NCBI GenBank assembly: GCA_964443275.1
Contig: CAYUCE010000002.1
Location: 1 to 64,000, forward strand
Length of the DNA stretch: 64,000 nucleotides
Direction of reading: 5' to 3'
Source of the DNA: CAYUCE01 sp964443275
Lineage (GTDB): Bacteria > Bipolaricaulota > Bipolaricaulia > CAYUCE01
The position numbers and the translations under genes are program-made. Shown here in pieces: positions 8,931 to 17,761 of this stretch. Each line of letters begins with the position of its first letter. Position 1 is the first letter of the stretch. The notes beneath the pieces are model-generated. The model did not search any database and was not told where the DNA came from. It saw only the letters and a program-made list of their open reading frames with translations.

Positions 8931-9470
8931 TTACTCATCCCTTGGAAACCAAGGGATAAATTTATTGGTCTTTTGGGCATATTGCTGGTATTTTTGGTTA
9001 TCCTTATATCTTTTCTCAAGAAGTGGGACTCCGGAAACTTTTAGAAGTAAATAATCAATAATAATGGGGCTGAAAACCGCCGCCCATCCATACCGAGTGG
9101 ACAAAACGATAAGAAAGATTCCCCACCACAATAAGGCTTCTCCAAAATAATTTGGATGCCGAGAATATCTCCATAATCCCTTTCTCATTATGTCCCCTTT
9201 GGACTTTTTTTCATGCTTTATAAACTGGCTTAGTTGATAGTCACCCACAACCTCAAAGAAAAAGCCCACGAGCCAAATAGCTAGCCCCATGATATCTACT
9301 ATATTGAACCCCACTTTTGGATAAACGTTTACCAGAATTAAAGGGTAGGCGATAAGTAAGAGCAGAAAACCTTGCAACATAAATATATTGGTGAAGCTTT
9401 TGATCCAGGCAAGACTTCCCCATTTTTCTCTCATCTTTTGATATCTGAAGTCCTCTGGCTTTTGTTTTAA
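8931..9470 (-). pseudogene. 5'-truncated DUF1295 membrane methyltransferase-like gene
   Basis: C-terminal two-thirds of a DUF1295 protein (related to steroid 5-alpha-reductase and isoprenylcysteine methyltransferase families). From ATG 9434 there are 167 residues with four hydrophobic segments and the family core RKGLWRYSRHPNYFGEALLWWG; the usual length is about 250-260. The frame stays open upstream of that ATG and encodes PEDFRYQK, completing the conserved EDxRYxxMRxxWG motif, which shows that the original gene began further upstream. Just beyond, the sequence becomes another truncated gene on the opposite strand. It may still be translated from the internal ATG, but is probably non-functional. 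Confidence 0.7.
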
Positions 9471-9772
9471 GTCTTCTGACGGTGTCCGCTAATGCTCAGT
9501 GTGGATATGGGACTTCATGTCCTGACTGCTGTGCCTATTTAGGCACAGATAAGGATAGCTATCAAGTGGGCGAGGAAGTTACTTTAATTTTCTCTAATCC
9601 ATCCAATTTCGACTTTGTGATTGAGAGGGTCTATATCCAGCGGCAGTATTCTCGCTCCTGGCTATTTTCCAAGGGAGACGTAGTTTATAGCTACGAGTTT
9701 CCTGAAACCGTTATCCCTAGCGTTGAATGGACATGGAAGTGGGATCAGAAGGATAATTATAGCAAATCTTAA
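9455..9772 (+). pseudogene. Truncated secreted protein, BsuPI/Ig-like domain
   Basis: The reading frame before GTG 9482 encodes a hydrophobic stretch LAFVLSLLTVSANAQ, the core and end of a signal peptide, but lacks the charged start and any initiator codon before a stop at 9446. The mature part has DSYQVGEEVTLIFSNPSNF and ends WTWKWDQKDN, resembling the beta-sandwich of BsuPI-type intracellular proteinase inhibitor domains, where this segment is normally followed by a PPGxY strand that is missing here. Both ends therefore look lost. The 5' break coincides with the break of the opposite-strand DUF1295 gene. Domain assignment is tentative. Confidence 0.55.
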
Positions 9773-9816
9773 TTTAGGTTAAGCTAAACAAATCTCACCA
9801 TCGGGAAATCTCTACT

Positions 9817-9906
9817 TCAACTGAGTTCTTGGTTATGGGAAGCTATATGGATAACCTGCTGAGGATAGGGTATATCGATACCGTTTTCATCAAATTCTTT
9901 CTTGAT
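9817..9906 (-). pseudogene. C-terminal remnant of an MscS channel gene
   Basis: Minus-strand frame reading IKKEFDENGIDIPYPQ, then QVIHIASHNQELS and a TGA stop. This is the conserved end of MscS-family mechanosensitive channels (compare IKEKFKESGIQIPFPQ at the end of the intact gene at 16316-17179). No other part of the gene remains; an in-frame TAG lies a few codons upstream. Confidence 0.75.
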
Positions 9907-10008
9907 TGATTTCCATGGCTATTTACGTACCTATCAGGGTCAAGTTTAGATAATTTGATCATCTTGTAAATCCACCTATAAATTTAGAGCTCTTTTATAC
10001 CTCATTTA

Positions 10009-11139
10009 TTATTCTAAAAATAAATTCAAATATTCACCATATCCTTCTTCTTCAAGCTTATCTTTAGGTATAAATTTAATAGCCGCAGAGTTAATGCAGT
10101 ACCTTAATCCAGTCGGTTCAGGTCCATCATTGAATACGTGGCCCAAGTGGGAGTCGGCGCATCTGCTCCTCACCTCAGTTCTGGTCATACCGTGGCTGCT
10201 ATCCATATTTTCTACTATGTATTCTGTCTCCAGTGGTTTGATGAAGCTGGGCCATCCGGAACCGCTTTGGAACTTGTCCGCGGAGCTAAAAAGAGGCTCG
10301 CCTGATACTATGTCCACATATATGCCTTCCTCTTTGTTATTCCAGTATTTGTTTTGGAAAGGGGGTTCAGTCCCGTTTTCCTGGGTAACTTTATATTGTA
10401 GCGAAGTAAGCATCTTTCTAAGCTTTTCATCTGAGGGTTTTTGGTAATTTTCACAACTTTTGGCTAAATGTCCTTCCCCCGGAGGTTTCGAATTATTCCA
10501 AGTCTCCTCCAGAAAATCCTCCCTTCCGGAGCCTTTTTTATATGACCCGTACCGGGAAGGATTTTTCTTATAGTAATCCTGATGGTATTCCTCTGCCGGG
10601 TAGAACTTCCTGAAGGCCAGTATATCAGTCACTATAGGATCATCGAATTTACCTGATTTCTTTAACCCCGCCTTCGATTTTTCGGCAATCTCCTTCTGTA
10701 TTTCATCATGATAGAAAATAGCCGTCCTATATTGCGGGCCCCGATCAGCAAACTGACCTCCGGAGTCGGTGGGATCAATATGGCGCCAATAGATGTCAAG
10801 GAGTTCTTCATAGCTTATCTCAGTTGGGTCGAAAGTGATTTGAACTGTCTCCCGGTGGCCGGTCGTTCCAGATGATACTTGCTGGTAAGTGGGATTTTCC
10901 ACCTCTCCGCCCGTGTATCCGGCTGTAACGTTCTTAACTCCTTCCAAGTTCACAAATGGTGGTACCATGCACCAAAAGCAACCCCCAGCGAAGGTGGCTC
11001 TTTCCAACCCCTCACCTAGTTCATCTTGGTCCTCTTTATCCTGGGTACTTTGATAGCCCTTATTAAAAGCAGTTAGATTGGTGTATAGTACAAAACCCAG
11101 GCATAGTAAGATTATGGTCATCAGCACAGCCTTCTTCAT
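10009..11139 (-). CDS. msrAB: Secreted methionine sulfoxide reductase MsrA-MsrB fusion
   Basis: 376-residue repair enzyme reducing both S- and R-methionine sulfoxide. A signal peptide or membrane anchor ([20 protein letters not shown]) places it outside the cytoplasm. MsrA (about 48-200) has the catalytic GCFWC at 53-57 and [11 protein letters not shown] linker leads to MsrB (about 235-376), with [22 protein letters not shown] and catalytic Cys348 in RYCINSAA. The zinc CxxC pairs found in many MsrB proteins are absent. The usual GCGWPSF resolving cysteine is Ser here (GSGWPSF), while a Cys at about 327 (RSRCADSH) may take over. The Shine-Dalgarno sequence is AGGAAGTG. Confidence 0.93.
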   Translation of the reverse strand: MKKAVLMTIILLCLGFVLYTNLTAFNKGYQSTQDKEDQDELGEGLERATFAGGCFWCMVPPFVNLEGVKNVTAGYTGGEVENPTYQQVSSGTTGHRETVQITFDPTEISYEELLDIYWRHIDPTDSGGQFADRGPQYRTAIFYHDEIQKEIAEKSKAGLKKSGKFDDPIVTDILAFRKFYPAEEYHQDYYKKNPSRYGSYKKGSGREDFLEETWNNSKPPGEGHLAKSCENYQKPSDEKLRKMLTSLQYKVTQENGTEPPFQNKYWNNKEEGIYVDIVSGEPLFSSADKFQSGSGWPSFIKPLETEYIVENMDSSHGMTRTEVRSRCADSHLGHVFNDGPEPTGLRYCINSAAIKFIPKDKLEEEGYGEYLNLFLE

Positions 11140-11393
11140 TTATTTCACTTCCTATTTTTTAATAAATATTGTTAAATAATGTTTCTTACTTCTATTATTT
11201 ATAGCGAATATTTTTGGCAGATGCCAGCTTATAGCTGTACAAAATTTAATTTTTGAATATTTGAATCTCGGTTTAAGTGCTGATCAAGCCCCGAACAATT
11301 TATTGGAAGAAGATAAGTAGTTTTTACATGAAAAATGGGACTTAACCTAGAAGCAAGAGCACGTTTATAAATAGGGCCTACTGTCTTTATATT

Positions 11394-13391
11394 CTATTTA
11401 ACCTTTGAGCCGATTTGCATATCGGAGTCAGTTTGCAAAAGCGAAACCTTGCCCTCCTTTCCTTCTGCGGCCAGCAGCATGCATTCTGATTTTTGGCCAA
11501 ACAAAGTAGCCGGTTCCAAATTGGTTAATACTACAGCTTTTTTATTTAGCAAAACTTCTTTGGAATAGTGGTTTTTCAAACCGGCCACGCTAGATAGCTT
11601 TCTGTCCTTACCTACATCCACAGACAGCTTGTAAAGTTTATCAGAACCTTCGATATCTTCCACTTCCACCACTTTTCCTACTTTAATATCCATCTTCTGG
11701 AACTGCTCAAATGGAATCATAGCTTTCTTTTCCTCCTTTGTTTTCTTCAGTTGATCATATTGGCTCTTAAGCTGGTCTATATCAATTTTTCCCAAAAGTG
11801 CTCTAGCCTTGCCCACCGGTCTTCCAGTCTCTATCTTTTCCATGGCCTCAAATCTAGTAGGATTGATTTTTAGTAGTTTAAATACCTTTTCAGAAAAGGA
11901 AGGCACAAACGGATAAAGCATTATGGAGATGGCTTTTACTAAATGCAGTGCGGAGACCACTACCTGGGGTTTGTCCCCTTCCCAGGGCTTTTCCTTCTGG
12001 AAGTATTCGTTTCCAACTACCGAAAGTCCGGCAATCTCTTTAAGTGCAGGGGCCAGATGGCCATCCTCGATAAGGTTTTCTACTGTGGCTTTGGTTTCCT
12101 TTATTTGTTTCAAAATATTCTGTTGAGTGGAAGCCTCAGGGATCATACTTTCATGAGAGCTATTGATAAATGAAACTACCCGGTTAACGAAGTTACTTAT
12201 ATTATCTACAAAGACCCCGTTTACGGATTTTTCCAGCTCATTCCAGGAAAAGTTGATGTCTCTTTTCTCCGGCCGTGAGTAAAGCAGGTAAAACCTCCAA
12301 TAGACCGGATCTAACAATTGGAGGGCATCATCGCAGTAAAGTCCGATCCCTTTTGATTTGGAAAAGGCCTTCCCATCTATCCAGTTCATATACTCAATGG
12401 CTGAAATTTGATCGGGCAGATGATAACCCTGGCTGGAAGCAATTAATTGACCGGGAAAAATTAGAGCATGAAAGGGAATATTGTCTTTAGCTTGCGTATA
12501 TACCTGCTTGATATCTTCCCCAAACCAGAAAGTTTTCCACTCCTCAGGGTCACCTTTGTTTTTAAAATATTCTATGGTGGCCGAAACGTAGCCCAGGGCG
12601 GCTTCCGCCCAGACATAAATTACCTTACCTTCTGCCCCTTCAAAAGGTGCCGGTATTCCCCATTTTATATCCCTGGTTATGGCCCGCGGTTTTAGCCCCT
12701 GATCTATCATAGATTGGGTAAATCTTTTGACGTTTCCCTCCCAATCTCTAGCCCCCACATATTCTTTTAGCTTAGGTGCGAGCTTTTCCAAATCCAGATA
12801 CCAATGCTTGGTATTCTTAAAAGTTATCTCTTTTCCGTTACAGAAGGCACATCGAGGATTTATTAACTCTTCCGGCTCCAGCAGCGCCCCACAATTATCG
12901 CATTGATTACCCCGGGCCTCCCGATATCCGCATTGTGGACACTCACCTTCGATAAACCTATCAGCGAGGAACTTCTCGCATTCGGTGCAGTAAGCCCTTT
13001 TTTCTTCCTTGGATTTAATATAACCGTTTCGGTCCATCTGTTTATGAATTTGTTGGACAAACTCCTTATGCACCGGCGATTCGGTGGTAGTGTAATTATC
13101 TATCTGGATATTGAAAGCCTCAATTATATTCAAGATTTTTCCGTGTACTTGTGAGGCAAGCTCCTCAGGTTTAAGGCCGGCTTTTTGGGCTTCGTACTCA
13201 ATTCTGGTCCCGTGGGCGTCTGTGCCGGATACATGCAACGTATTATATCCTTTCATTCTATAATAACGAGTAAAGACGCAGCCGGAGAGAAGACAGGCCA
13301 GCAAATTCCCTAGGTGAGGTACGTTATGCGCATACGGCCAGGCGCTTGCTATCAAGATATTTTTAACTTTGTTTTCCAGAATCATTCTCAC
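11394..13391 (-). CDS. metG: Methionyl-tRNA synthetase
   Basis: 665-residue class I synthetase charging tRNA-Met. The HIGH-type motif is HNVPHLGN (22-29), then HVSGTDAHGT. Four cysteine knuckles form a double zinc domain (CTECEKF, CPQCGY, CDNCGA, CAFCNG). The KMSKS loop reads FSKSKG near residue 345. The C-terminal 110 residues, from FQKMDIKVGKV, form a Trbp111/EMAPII-type tRNA-binding domain. A likely promoter lies at 13484-13512. ATG codons at residues 1 and 3 are both possible starts. Confidence 0.96.
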   Translation of the reverse strand: MRMILENKVKNILIASAWPYAHNVPHLGNLLACLLSGCVFTRYYRMKGYNTLHVSGTDAHGTRIEYEAQKAGLKPEELASQVHGKILNIIEAFNIQIDNYTTTESPVHKEFVQQIHKQMDRNGYIKSKEEKRAYCTECEKFLADRFIEGECPQCGYREARGNQCDNCGALLEPEELINPRCAFCNGKEITFKNTKHWYLDLEKLAPKLKEYVGARDWEGNVKRFTQSMIDQGLKPRAITRDIKWGIPAPFEGAEGKVIYVWAEAALGYVSATIEYFKNKGDPEEWKTFWFGEDIKQVYTQAKDNIPFHALIFPGQLIASSQGYHLPDQISAIEYMNWIDGKAFSKSKGIGLYCDDALQLLDPVYWRFYLLYSRPEKRDINFSWNELEKSVNGVFVDNISNFVNRVVSFINSSHESMIPEASTQQNILKQIKETKATVENLIEDGHLAPALKEIAGLSVVGNEYFQKEKPWEGDKPQVVVSALHLVKAISIMLYPFVPSFSEKVFKLLKINPTRFEAMEKIETGRPVGKARALLGKIDIDQLKSQYDQLKKTKEEKKAMIPFEQFQKMDIKVGKVVEVEDIEGSDKLYKLSVDVGKDRKLSSVAGLKNHYSKEVLLNKKAVVLTNLEPATLFGQKSECMLLAAEGKEGKVSLLQTDSDMQIGSKVK

Positions 13392-13483
13392 ACCTGCAAA
13401 CCCTTTTTAAGGCGTAATTTCTCGTAAGTAGTCACGGGTGGGATATAAACAATTTTCTCAAATAGGTCCCATTTATTGTGCAC

Positions 13484-13512
13484 ACTATATCACAAAAATT
13501 TTAGCTTAGCAA
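13484..13512 (-). promoter_or_regulatory. Promoter of metG
   Basis: Minus strand TTGCTA (13512-13507), a 17-base spacer and TATAGT (13489-13484). It gives an untranslated leader of about 85 nt before metG. No T-box or SAM-riboswitch core could be recognised in the leader; it contains a short AAATGGGA/CCTATTT inverted repeat. Confidence 0.55.
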
Positions 13513-13565
13513 GAATCCGTTTTGAGTTTTGCTCTCTAGCAGAATTTTATTCACGGCTCACCCCT

Positions 13566-13574
13566 TGCTATAAT
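13566..13574 (+). promoter_or_regulatory. Extended -10 promoter of zinc-ribbon gene
   Basis: TGCTATAAT is a textbook extended -10 element. No good -35 is seen. The ATG at 13573 lies inside this box, so translation must begin downstream, at 13603. Confidence 0.6.
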
Positions 13575-13602
13575 GGTAAACGGCAAAAAGCCAGGTGATA
13601 TA

Positions 13603-13920
13603 ATGGGCAGGGTTATAGTCTTTTTTCTGATAATGGGAGGGTTAGGTTTTGGAATTTATAAGTTTTTGAAAGGGGCATGGCTATACGATAAGCAGAAAAA
13701 GCAAGAATATGAAGCCCTAGATGAGATGAAAAGTCGCACCTGCCCTTACTGCGGCAAGCAAATTGATTTCGAGAGAGTAATATGCCCTTACTGTTATCAA
13801 AATTTAAAAGATAACTGCCCAAACTGTGGGGAGATAATAGATAAAGGCATCTCTTTTTGTCCTCATTGCGGGGTACAGCTTACCACCCAGAAATCTAAAT
13901 CCGCCACTAATCCCGACTAA
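13603..13920 (+). CDS. Membrane-anchored double zinc-ribbon protein
   Basis: 105 residues from ATG 13603, chosen because AGGTGAT lies five bases before it and the earlier ATG (13573) sits within the -10 box. One membrane segment (VIVFFLIMGGLGFGIYKFL) is followed by a cytoplasmic or external tail with CPYCGK, CPYCYQ, CPNCGE and CPHCGV, enough for two four-cysteine zinc ribbons. This is the zinc-ribbon group often annotated as double zinc ribbon or zinc-ribbon domain protein; function is unknown. The 3' end overlaps the convergent RNase Z gene by 14 bases. Confidence 0.8.
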   Translation: MGRVIVFFLIMGGLGFGIYKFLKGAWLYDKQKKQEYEALDEMKSRTCPYCGKQIDFERVICPYCYQNLKDNCPNCGEIIDKGISFCPHCGVQLTTQKSKSATNPD

Positions 13921-14752
13921 ATATCCTACCGGGAGGAATTAAGGTGATCTTAAAGCTTAAGTCCAGCTTCTTTAGTTTATTCGAATATTCTTTAAGATCA
14001 TATTTATATCTTGATGAGATATGAATTCCCAGAAACTCCTTTTTAACTTCGGCCTCCTTGGCTACTTGCAGGGCTTCTTCCAAAGCGGCATGTTTGTATT
14101 CCTTTCTATCTTTTTCATCAAGAAAGGTTACATCGTGGCAGAGGACTTCCGTACCTTTTATATAATTTGGATTAATAGGAACTGAATCCCCGCCGTAGGT
14201 AAAAATCTTTTGCTCATATCCTTCGGTTATGGCTTCTCTTCCTTTTTTTTCGACTAGTTTTTTAATTTCACTTTGAGCCAAGTCACGATACTCATCTTTT
14301 AACCTTTCCCGGTTCTCTATGATATTATAGCCCAAGGACTCTTCCCCTTGAGTGTGTACAGTAGGAAAAGCCTCAATGTATCTGTCATTTCTACCCTTAA
14401 GCAAAGTTTCTTTATTCCCCTTCACCATAGGTATCCACTCCAGATCGTACTTTAAGTGACGGTTAGTCCGAGATATATAATTCATAAGTTCGGAGATATA
14501 GTAATTGCCTTTGGGGTAATATATATAAAGCGGTTTTTCCTTTTCTCCCATTGCGTTATTCCTAATATTGATCAAACTTAAAAGTCCTGCGATGTGATCG
14601 GCATGCCCGTGGGAAAGGAATACCCTCTTTATTGCAAAAGACTTGTTTCCCAAAATGCTGGAGGCGCTCTCTCCGGCGTCAAACAGTATCCGGTCGGGAC
14701 TGTAGTACAGCCAGGTAGAATATAGAGCTTTGGAATAAGCTATTAATTTCAT
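13907..14752 (-). CDS. Ribonuclease Z-like metallo-beta-lactamase
   Basis: Metallo-beta-lactamase-fold hydrolase of the RNase Z/ELAC group, which trims tRNA 3' ends. From ATG 14752 it has 281 residues; an upstream ATG (14797) would add 15 residues that do not resemble the family. Metal-binding motifs are LSHGHADHIAGL, the histidine in TVHTQGE, and CHDVTFLD towards the C-terminus. The usual N-terminal GTGxxxP strand is replaced by LIAYSKALYSTWLYY, so it may be a divergent RNase Z or a related arylsulfatase-like enzyme. It lies downstream of cysS on the same strand. Confidence 0.75.
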   Translation of the reverse strand: MKLIAYSKALYSTWLYYSPDRILFDAGESASSILGNKSFAIKRVFLSHGHADHIAGLLSLINIRNNAMGEKEKPLYIYYPKGNYYISELMNYISRTNRHLKYDLEWIPMVKGNKETLLKGRNDRYIEAFPTVHTQGEESLGYNIIENRERLKDEYRDLAQSEIKKLVEKKGREAITEGYEQKIFTYGGDSVPINPNYIKGTEVLCHDVTFLDEKDRKEYKHAALEEALQVAKEAEVKKEFLGIHISSRYKYDLKEYSNKLKKLDLSFKITLIPPGRIFSRD

Positions 14753-14864
14753 GTGATCACAAAAAACGATTTTACAAATGATGCACTCATACTTCAACGA
14801 ATAATTGATCCTACTGAAGGTTATACTATTGGATGAGCAAATAAAGGCTGCGGGGTAAGACTAA

Positions 14865-16319
14865 CTATCCATCAAACTTCCAGATAGTAGCTTTTTCCTT
14901 GTCTTTTAGAGTTATTCCCATCTCTTTTAGCTTTGTCCGGATTTCATCCGCCAGATCCCACTCTTTTTTTTCTCTAAGTTTGTTTCTCACTTCGATCAGA
15001 AGATCGATCATATCCTCTTCCAATCCAATCCTTCCCTTTTCACCCGGGGCTTCTTGAAAAAGGCCCAGAGGTTCGCCCAAATCTCTTATTCTGTCCACAG
15101 CCGCCTTCATCAAGGGAAGATCGGGCTTTTGAATATCCTGACGGAACCTATTAGCTCTTTTAACCAGTTCGAATATCACTCCCAACGCGCCGGCAGTATT
15201 AAAATCGTTGTCCATCTCCTTTTCGAACTGGTCCCTTACTTCGTTTAGATATTGGTGAAATTGCTCGCCCGCTTGAGAAAACTTACTTTCTGCAGGCTCC
15301 GGATTATCACCAGCCAGCTTTTCTAATTCTAACTCCGCTTCTTCCAGCAAGTTGTATACCCGACTCACCGCACTTTGGGCCTCCCTTAAGTTGCGGTGAC
15401 TGAAGTTGATCGGCTTCCGGTAGTGCTTGGAAAGGTAGAAATACCTTACTGCCTCTTTTCCGTATTTTCCCACTATATCTCTTGCGTATTCAAAATTGCC
15501 CAGGGATTTGGACATCTTCTCGCCTTCAAAATTAAGCAGCGCGTTATGCAGCCAGTATTTGACAAAAGGCTTACCAGTTTTTGCCTCCGTTTGGGCAATT
15601 TCGTTTTCGTGATGGGGAAATATTAAGTCCTCACCACCGGCGTGGATATCGATAGTTTCACCTAAAGTGGAAGTGGCCATCACTGAACACTCTATATGCC
15701 AGCCGGGTCTACCTTGCCCCCAAGGGCTGTCCCACTTGGGCTCTCCCGGCTTGGCTTTCTTCCACAGGGCAAAATCAAGCGGATCTTTTTTCTTCTCACC
15801 TACATGAATCCTCTGACCCGTTTCTAAATCCTCGATTCTTTTGCCCGATAGTTTCCCATATTGGTCGAATTTAGCAACTGAGAAATACACATCGCCATCT
15901 GTTGGATAAGCATAACCTTTATCTACCAAATCTTGGATAAAAGATATCATCTGGTCAATTCTTTCTGTCGCCTTAGGTTGGAAATCGGCCTGCTTTATCC
16001 CTAAGTTTTTAAGGTCCTCCCAATAGCTTTCCGTAAACCGCTCGGCTACTTCTTGTGGGGTGGTCTCTTCGGCAGCAGCTTTATTTATTATCTTATCATC
16101 GACGTCAGTTATATTTTGTACGTAGGTGACTTCATAGCCTTTGAAACTTTCCAGATAGCGCCGGAAAACGTCAAAGACTATAAAAGGTCTAGCATTTCCT
16201 ATATGAAAATAATCATAAACAGTGGGGCCGCAGACGTACATCTTTACGCGGCCTTCATCCTGCGGTTTAAACTCCTCTTTTTTCTTGGTCAGAGTGTTAT
16301 AGACTTTTAATGTACTCAT
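14865..16319 (-). CDS. cysS: Cysteinyl-tRNA synthetase
   Basis: 484-residue class I synthetase charging tRNA-Cys. The motifs are complete: zinc ligand Cys30 in MYVCGPTVYD, FHIGNARPF, GWHIECSVMA, HHENEIAQ and EKMSKSLGN near residue 268, then the C-terminal helical anticodon-binding part. Its ATG overlaps the stop of the upstream mscS gene (ATGA), so the two are translationally coupled. Confidence 0.97.
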   Translation of the reverse strand: MSTLKVYNTLTKKKEEFKPQDEGRVKMYVCGPTVYDYFHIGNARPFIVFDVFRRYLESFKGYEVTYVQNITDVDDKIINKAAAEETTPQEVAERFTESYWEDLKNLGIKQADFQPKATERIDQMISFIQDLVDKGYAYPTDGDVYFSVAKFDQYGKLSGKRIEDLETGQRIHVGEKKKDPLDFALWKKAKPGEPKWDSPWGQGRPGWHIECSVMATSTLGETIDIHAGGEDLIFPHHENEIAQTEAKTGKPFVKYWLHNALLNFEGEKMSKSLGNFEYARDIVGKYGKEAVRYFYLSKHYRKPINFSHRNLREAQSAVSRVYNLLEEAELELEKLAGDNPEPAESKFSQAGEQFHQYLNEVRDQFEKEMDNDFNTAGALGVIFELVKRANRFRQDIQKPDLPLMKAAVDRIRDLGEPLGLFQEAPGEKGRIGLEEDMIDLLIEVRNKLREKKEWDLADEIRTKLKEMGITLKDKEKATIWKFDG

Positions 16320-17179
16320 TTTGCTTTATTTGATTTAATCCATACATCATGCTGGGGAAAAGGTATTTGTATTCCGCTCTCTTTAAACTTCTCTTTTATC
16401 TTAAACCGAGCTTCGCTAGCTACGTTGATGCGGTATTCGGATGAAGGGATCCAAATCCTAAGTTCAAAATCAAGTGAAGAATCACCAAACTCCTTAAAAT
16501 AAACATAAGGCTCCGGTTCCTTTAATACGTCCGGCAATTCTTCTGCCACTTCCAGTAGTTTCTCTCGTACCAAATCCACATCTGTACCATAGGCCACCCC
16601 TACCGGTATCCTTAATCTCAAAGTGAGATCTTGATATGACCAGTTGATTACTTCCTTACTTATTAAATCGGAGTTGGGAACTATGATGGTTTCATTGTCC
16701 AAAGTATTTACTATGGTTACCCTCATCTTTATATCCACCACCGTACCCACCGTCTGGCCAATCTTGACTACGTCACCTATTTTAATGGGCCTTTCTAAGA
16801 GCACAATTAACCCGGAAGCAAAATTGGAGATAATATTTTGCAGGCCAAATCCTATACCCACCCCGAAAAGACCCGCAAACACGGTAAGAGCTGATAGGTC
16901 AAAGCCGACCATCTGCAGGCCAATGATTACACCTAAGGTGATTAAAACGTATCTAATCAGACGAGCCAGGGCATACTGCAAGCCCTTGTCTACCTGAGTG
17001 CGGGGGAAGACTTTCCTCTTCAAAGTTCCCACTATGAATTTGGACGCCCATATGGCAATCAGCACGGCCACCACCAGGTAGACAAAAGACATCAGGGTGA
17101 CCGAGCTTTCCCCGATCTTAAAAAGGGGCATAGTTAAAATATGCCCGACGGAGTCAAAAAAGTTCATTATCACCATCAA
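16316..17179 (-). CDS. Small-conductance mechanosensitive channel, MscS family
   Basis: 287-residue inner-membrane channel that releases solutes on osmotic downshock. Three membrane helices are visible (about 27-48, 72-92 and the glycine-rich pore helix near 100-128, FAGLFGVGIGFGLQNI). The cytoplasmic vestibule follows with IKIGDVVKI, VVDIKMRVTIV, the IVPNSDLIS motif and the typical end GIQIPFPQHDVWIK. It is the first gene of a coupled mscS-cysS pair. A decayed tail of another MscS gene lies at 9817-9906. Confidence 0.92.
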   Translation of the reverse strand: MMVIMNFFDSVGHILTMPLFKIGESSVTLMSFVYLVVAVLIAIWASKFIVGTLKRKVFPRTQVDKGLQYALARLIRYVLITLGVIIGLQMVGFDLSALTVFAGLFGVGIGFGLQNIISNFASGLIVLLERPIKIGDVVKIGQTVGTVVDIKMRVTIVNTLDNETIIVPNSDLISKEVINWSYQDLTLRLRIPVGVAYGTDVDLVREKLLEVAEELPDVLKEPEPYVYFKEFGDSSLDFELRIWIPSSEYRINVASEARFKIKEKFKESGIQIPFPQHDVWIKSNKAK

Positions 17180-17252
17180 CTATATCTAGCTTAACAAACG
17201 ATTTAAATGGGTGTTGTTTAGTATAGCTTTCATTCCCTAGAATATCAATAAT

Positions 17253-17729
17253 ATGAGACTTGAACCCCTTTTAGTTGTGTTTGTAGCCATCTTACCGGTA
17301 AGTGAATTGAGAGGAGCCATACCCTTAGCCATAGCTAAATTTCACATGTCTCCAATCTCGGCTTACTTTTTAGCGGTTGTAGGAAACGTAATCCCCGTGA
17401 TTCCCCTACTGCTCTACCTACCTAAAATAACCGACCTTCTTAGAAAGGTGCCCATCCTGGATCGATTCTTTCAGTGGTTGTTTGCACGCACCCGACGAAG
17501 ACATCACCAAAAATTCAATAAATTCGGTGCCCTAGCCTTGGTTTTGCTGGTAGCCATCCCCTTTCCGGCCACCGGTGCTTGGACAGGCAGTCTGGCTGCT
17601 TATCTGTTCAAAGTCAAGTTTCGATACGCTTTCTTGTTAATATTTTTAGGAATTTTGATTGCGGGAATAATCGTAACCTTAGCTCATCTGGGGACAATTA
17701 GCTTTCTTGGTTTACTTAAAGGGGGGTAA
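17253..17729 (+). CDS. Small multidrug-export family membrane protein (COG2426)
   Basis: 158 residues with about four hydrophobic segments. LPVSELRGAIPLAI near the start and PFPATGAWTGSLAAYLF in the middle are the hallmarks of the sm_multi_ex/COG2426 family of integral membrane proteins, which may be exporters although the substrate is unproven. A basic loop (ARTRRRHHQKFNKFG) probably faces the cytoplasm. It is followed after 32 bases by rnhB. Confidence 0.85.
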   Translation: MRLEPLLVVFVAILPVSELRGAIPLAIAKFHMSPISAYFLAVVGNVIPVIPLLLYLPKITDLLRKVPILDRFFQWLFARTRRRHHQKFNKFGALALVLLVAIPFPATGAWTGSLAAYLFKVKFRYAFLLIFLGILIAGIIVTLAHLGTISFLGLLKGG

Positions 17730-17761
17730 TCACCATCCATCGACAAGCTGATAGTTTAATC

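Noticed and set aside
13392..13560. T-box or SAM riboswitch before metG
   Set aside because: No T-box UGGN sequence with the expected stems and no SAM core could be recognised.
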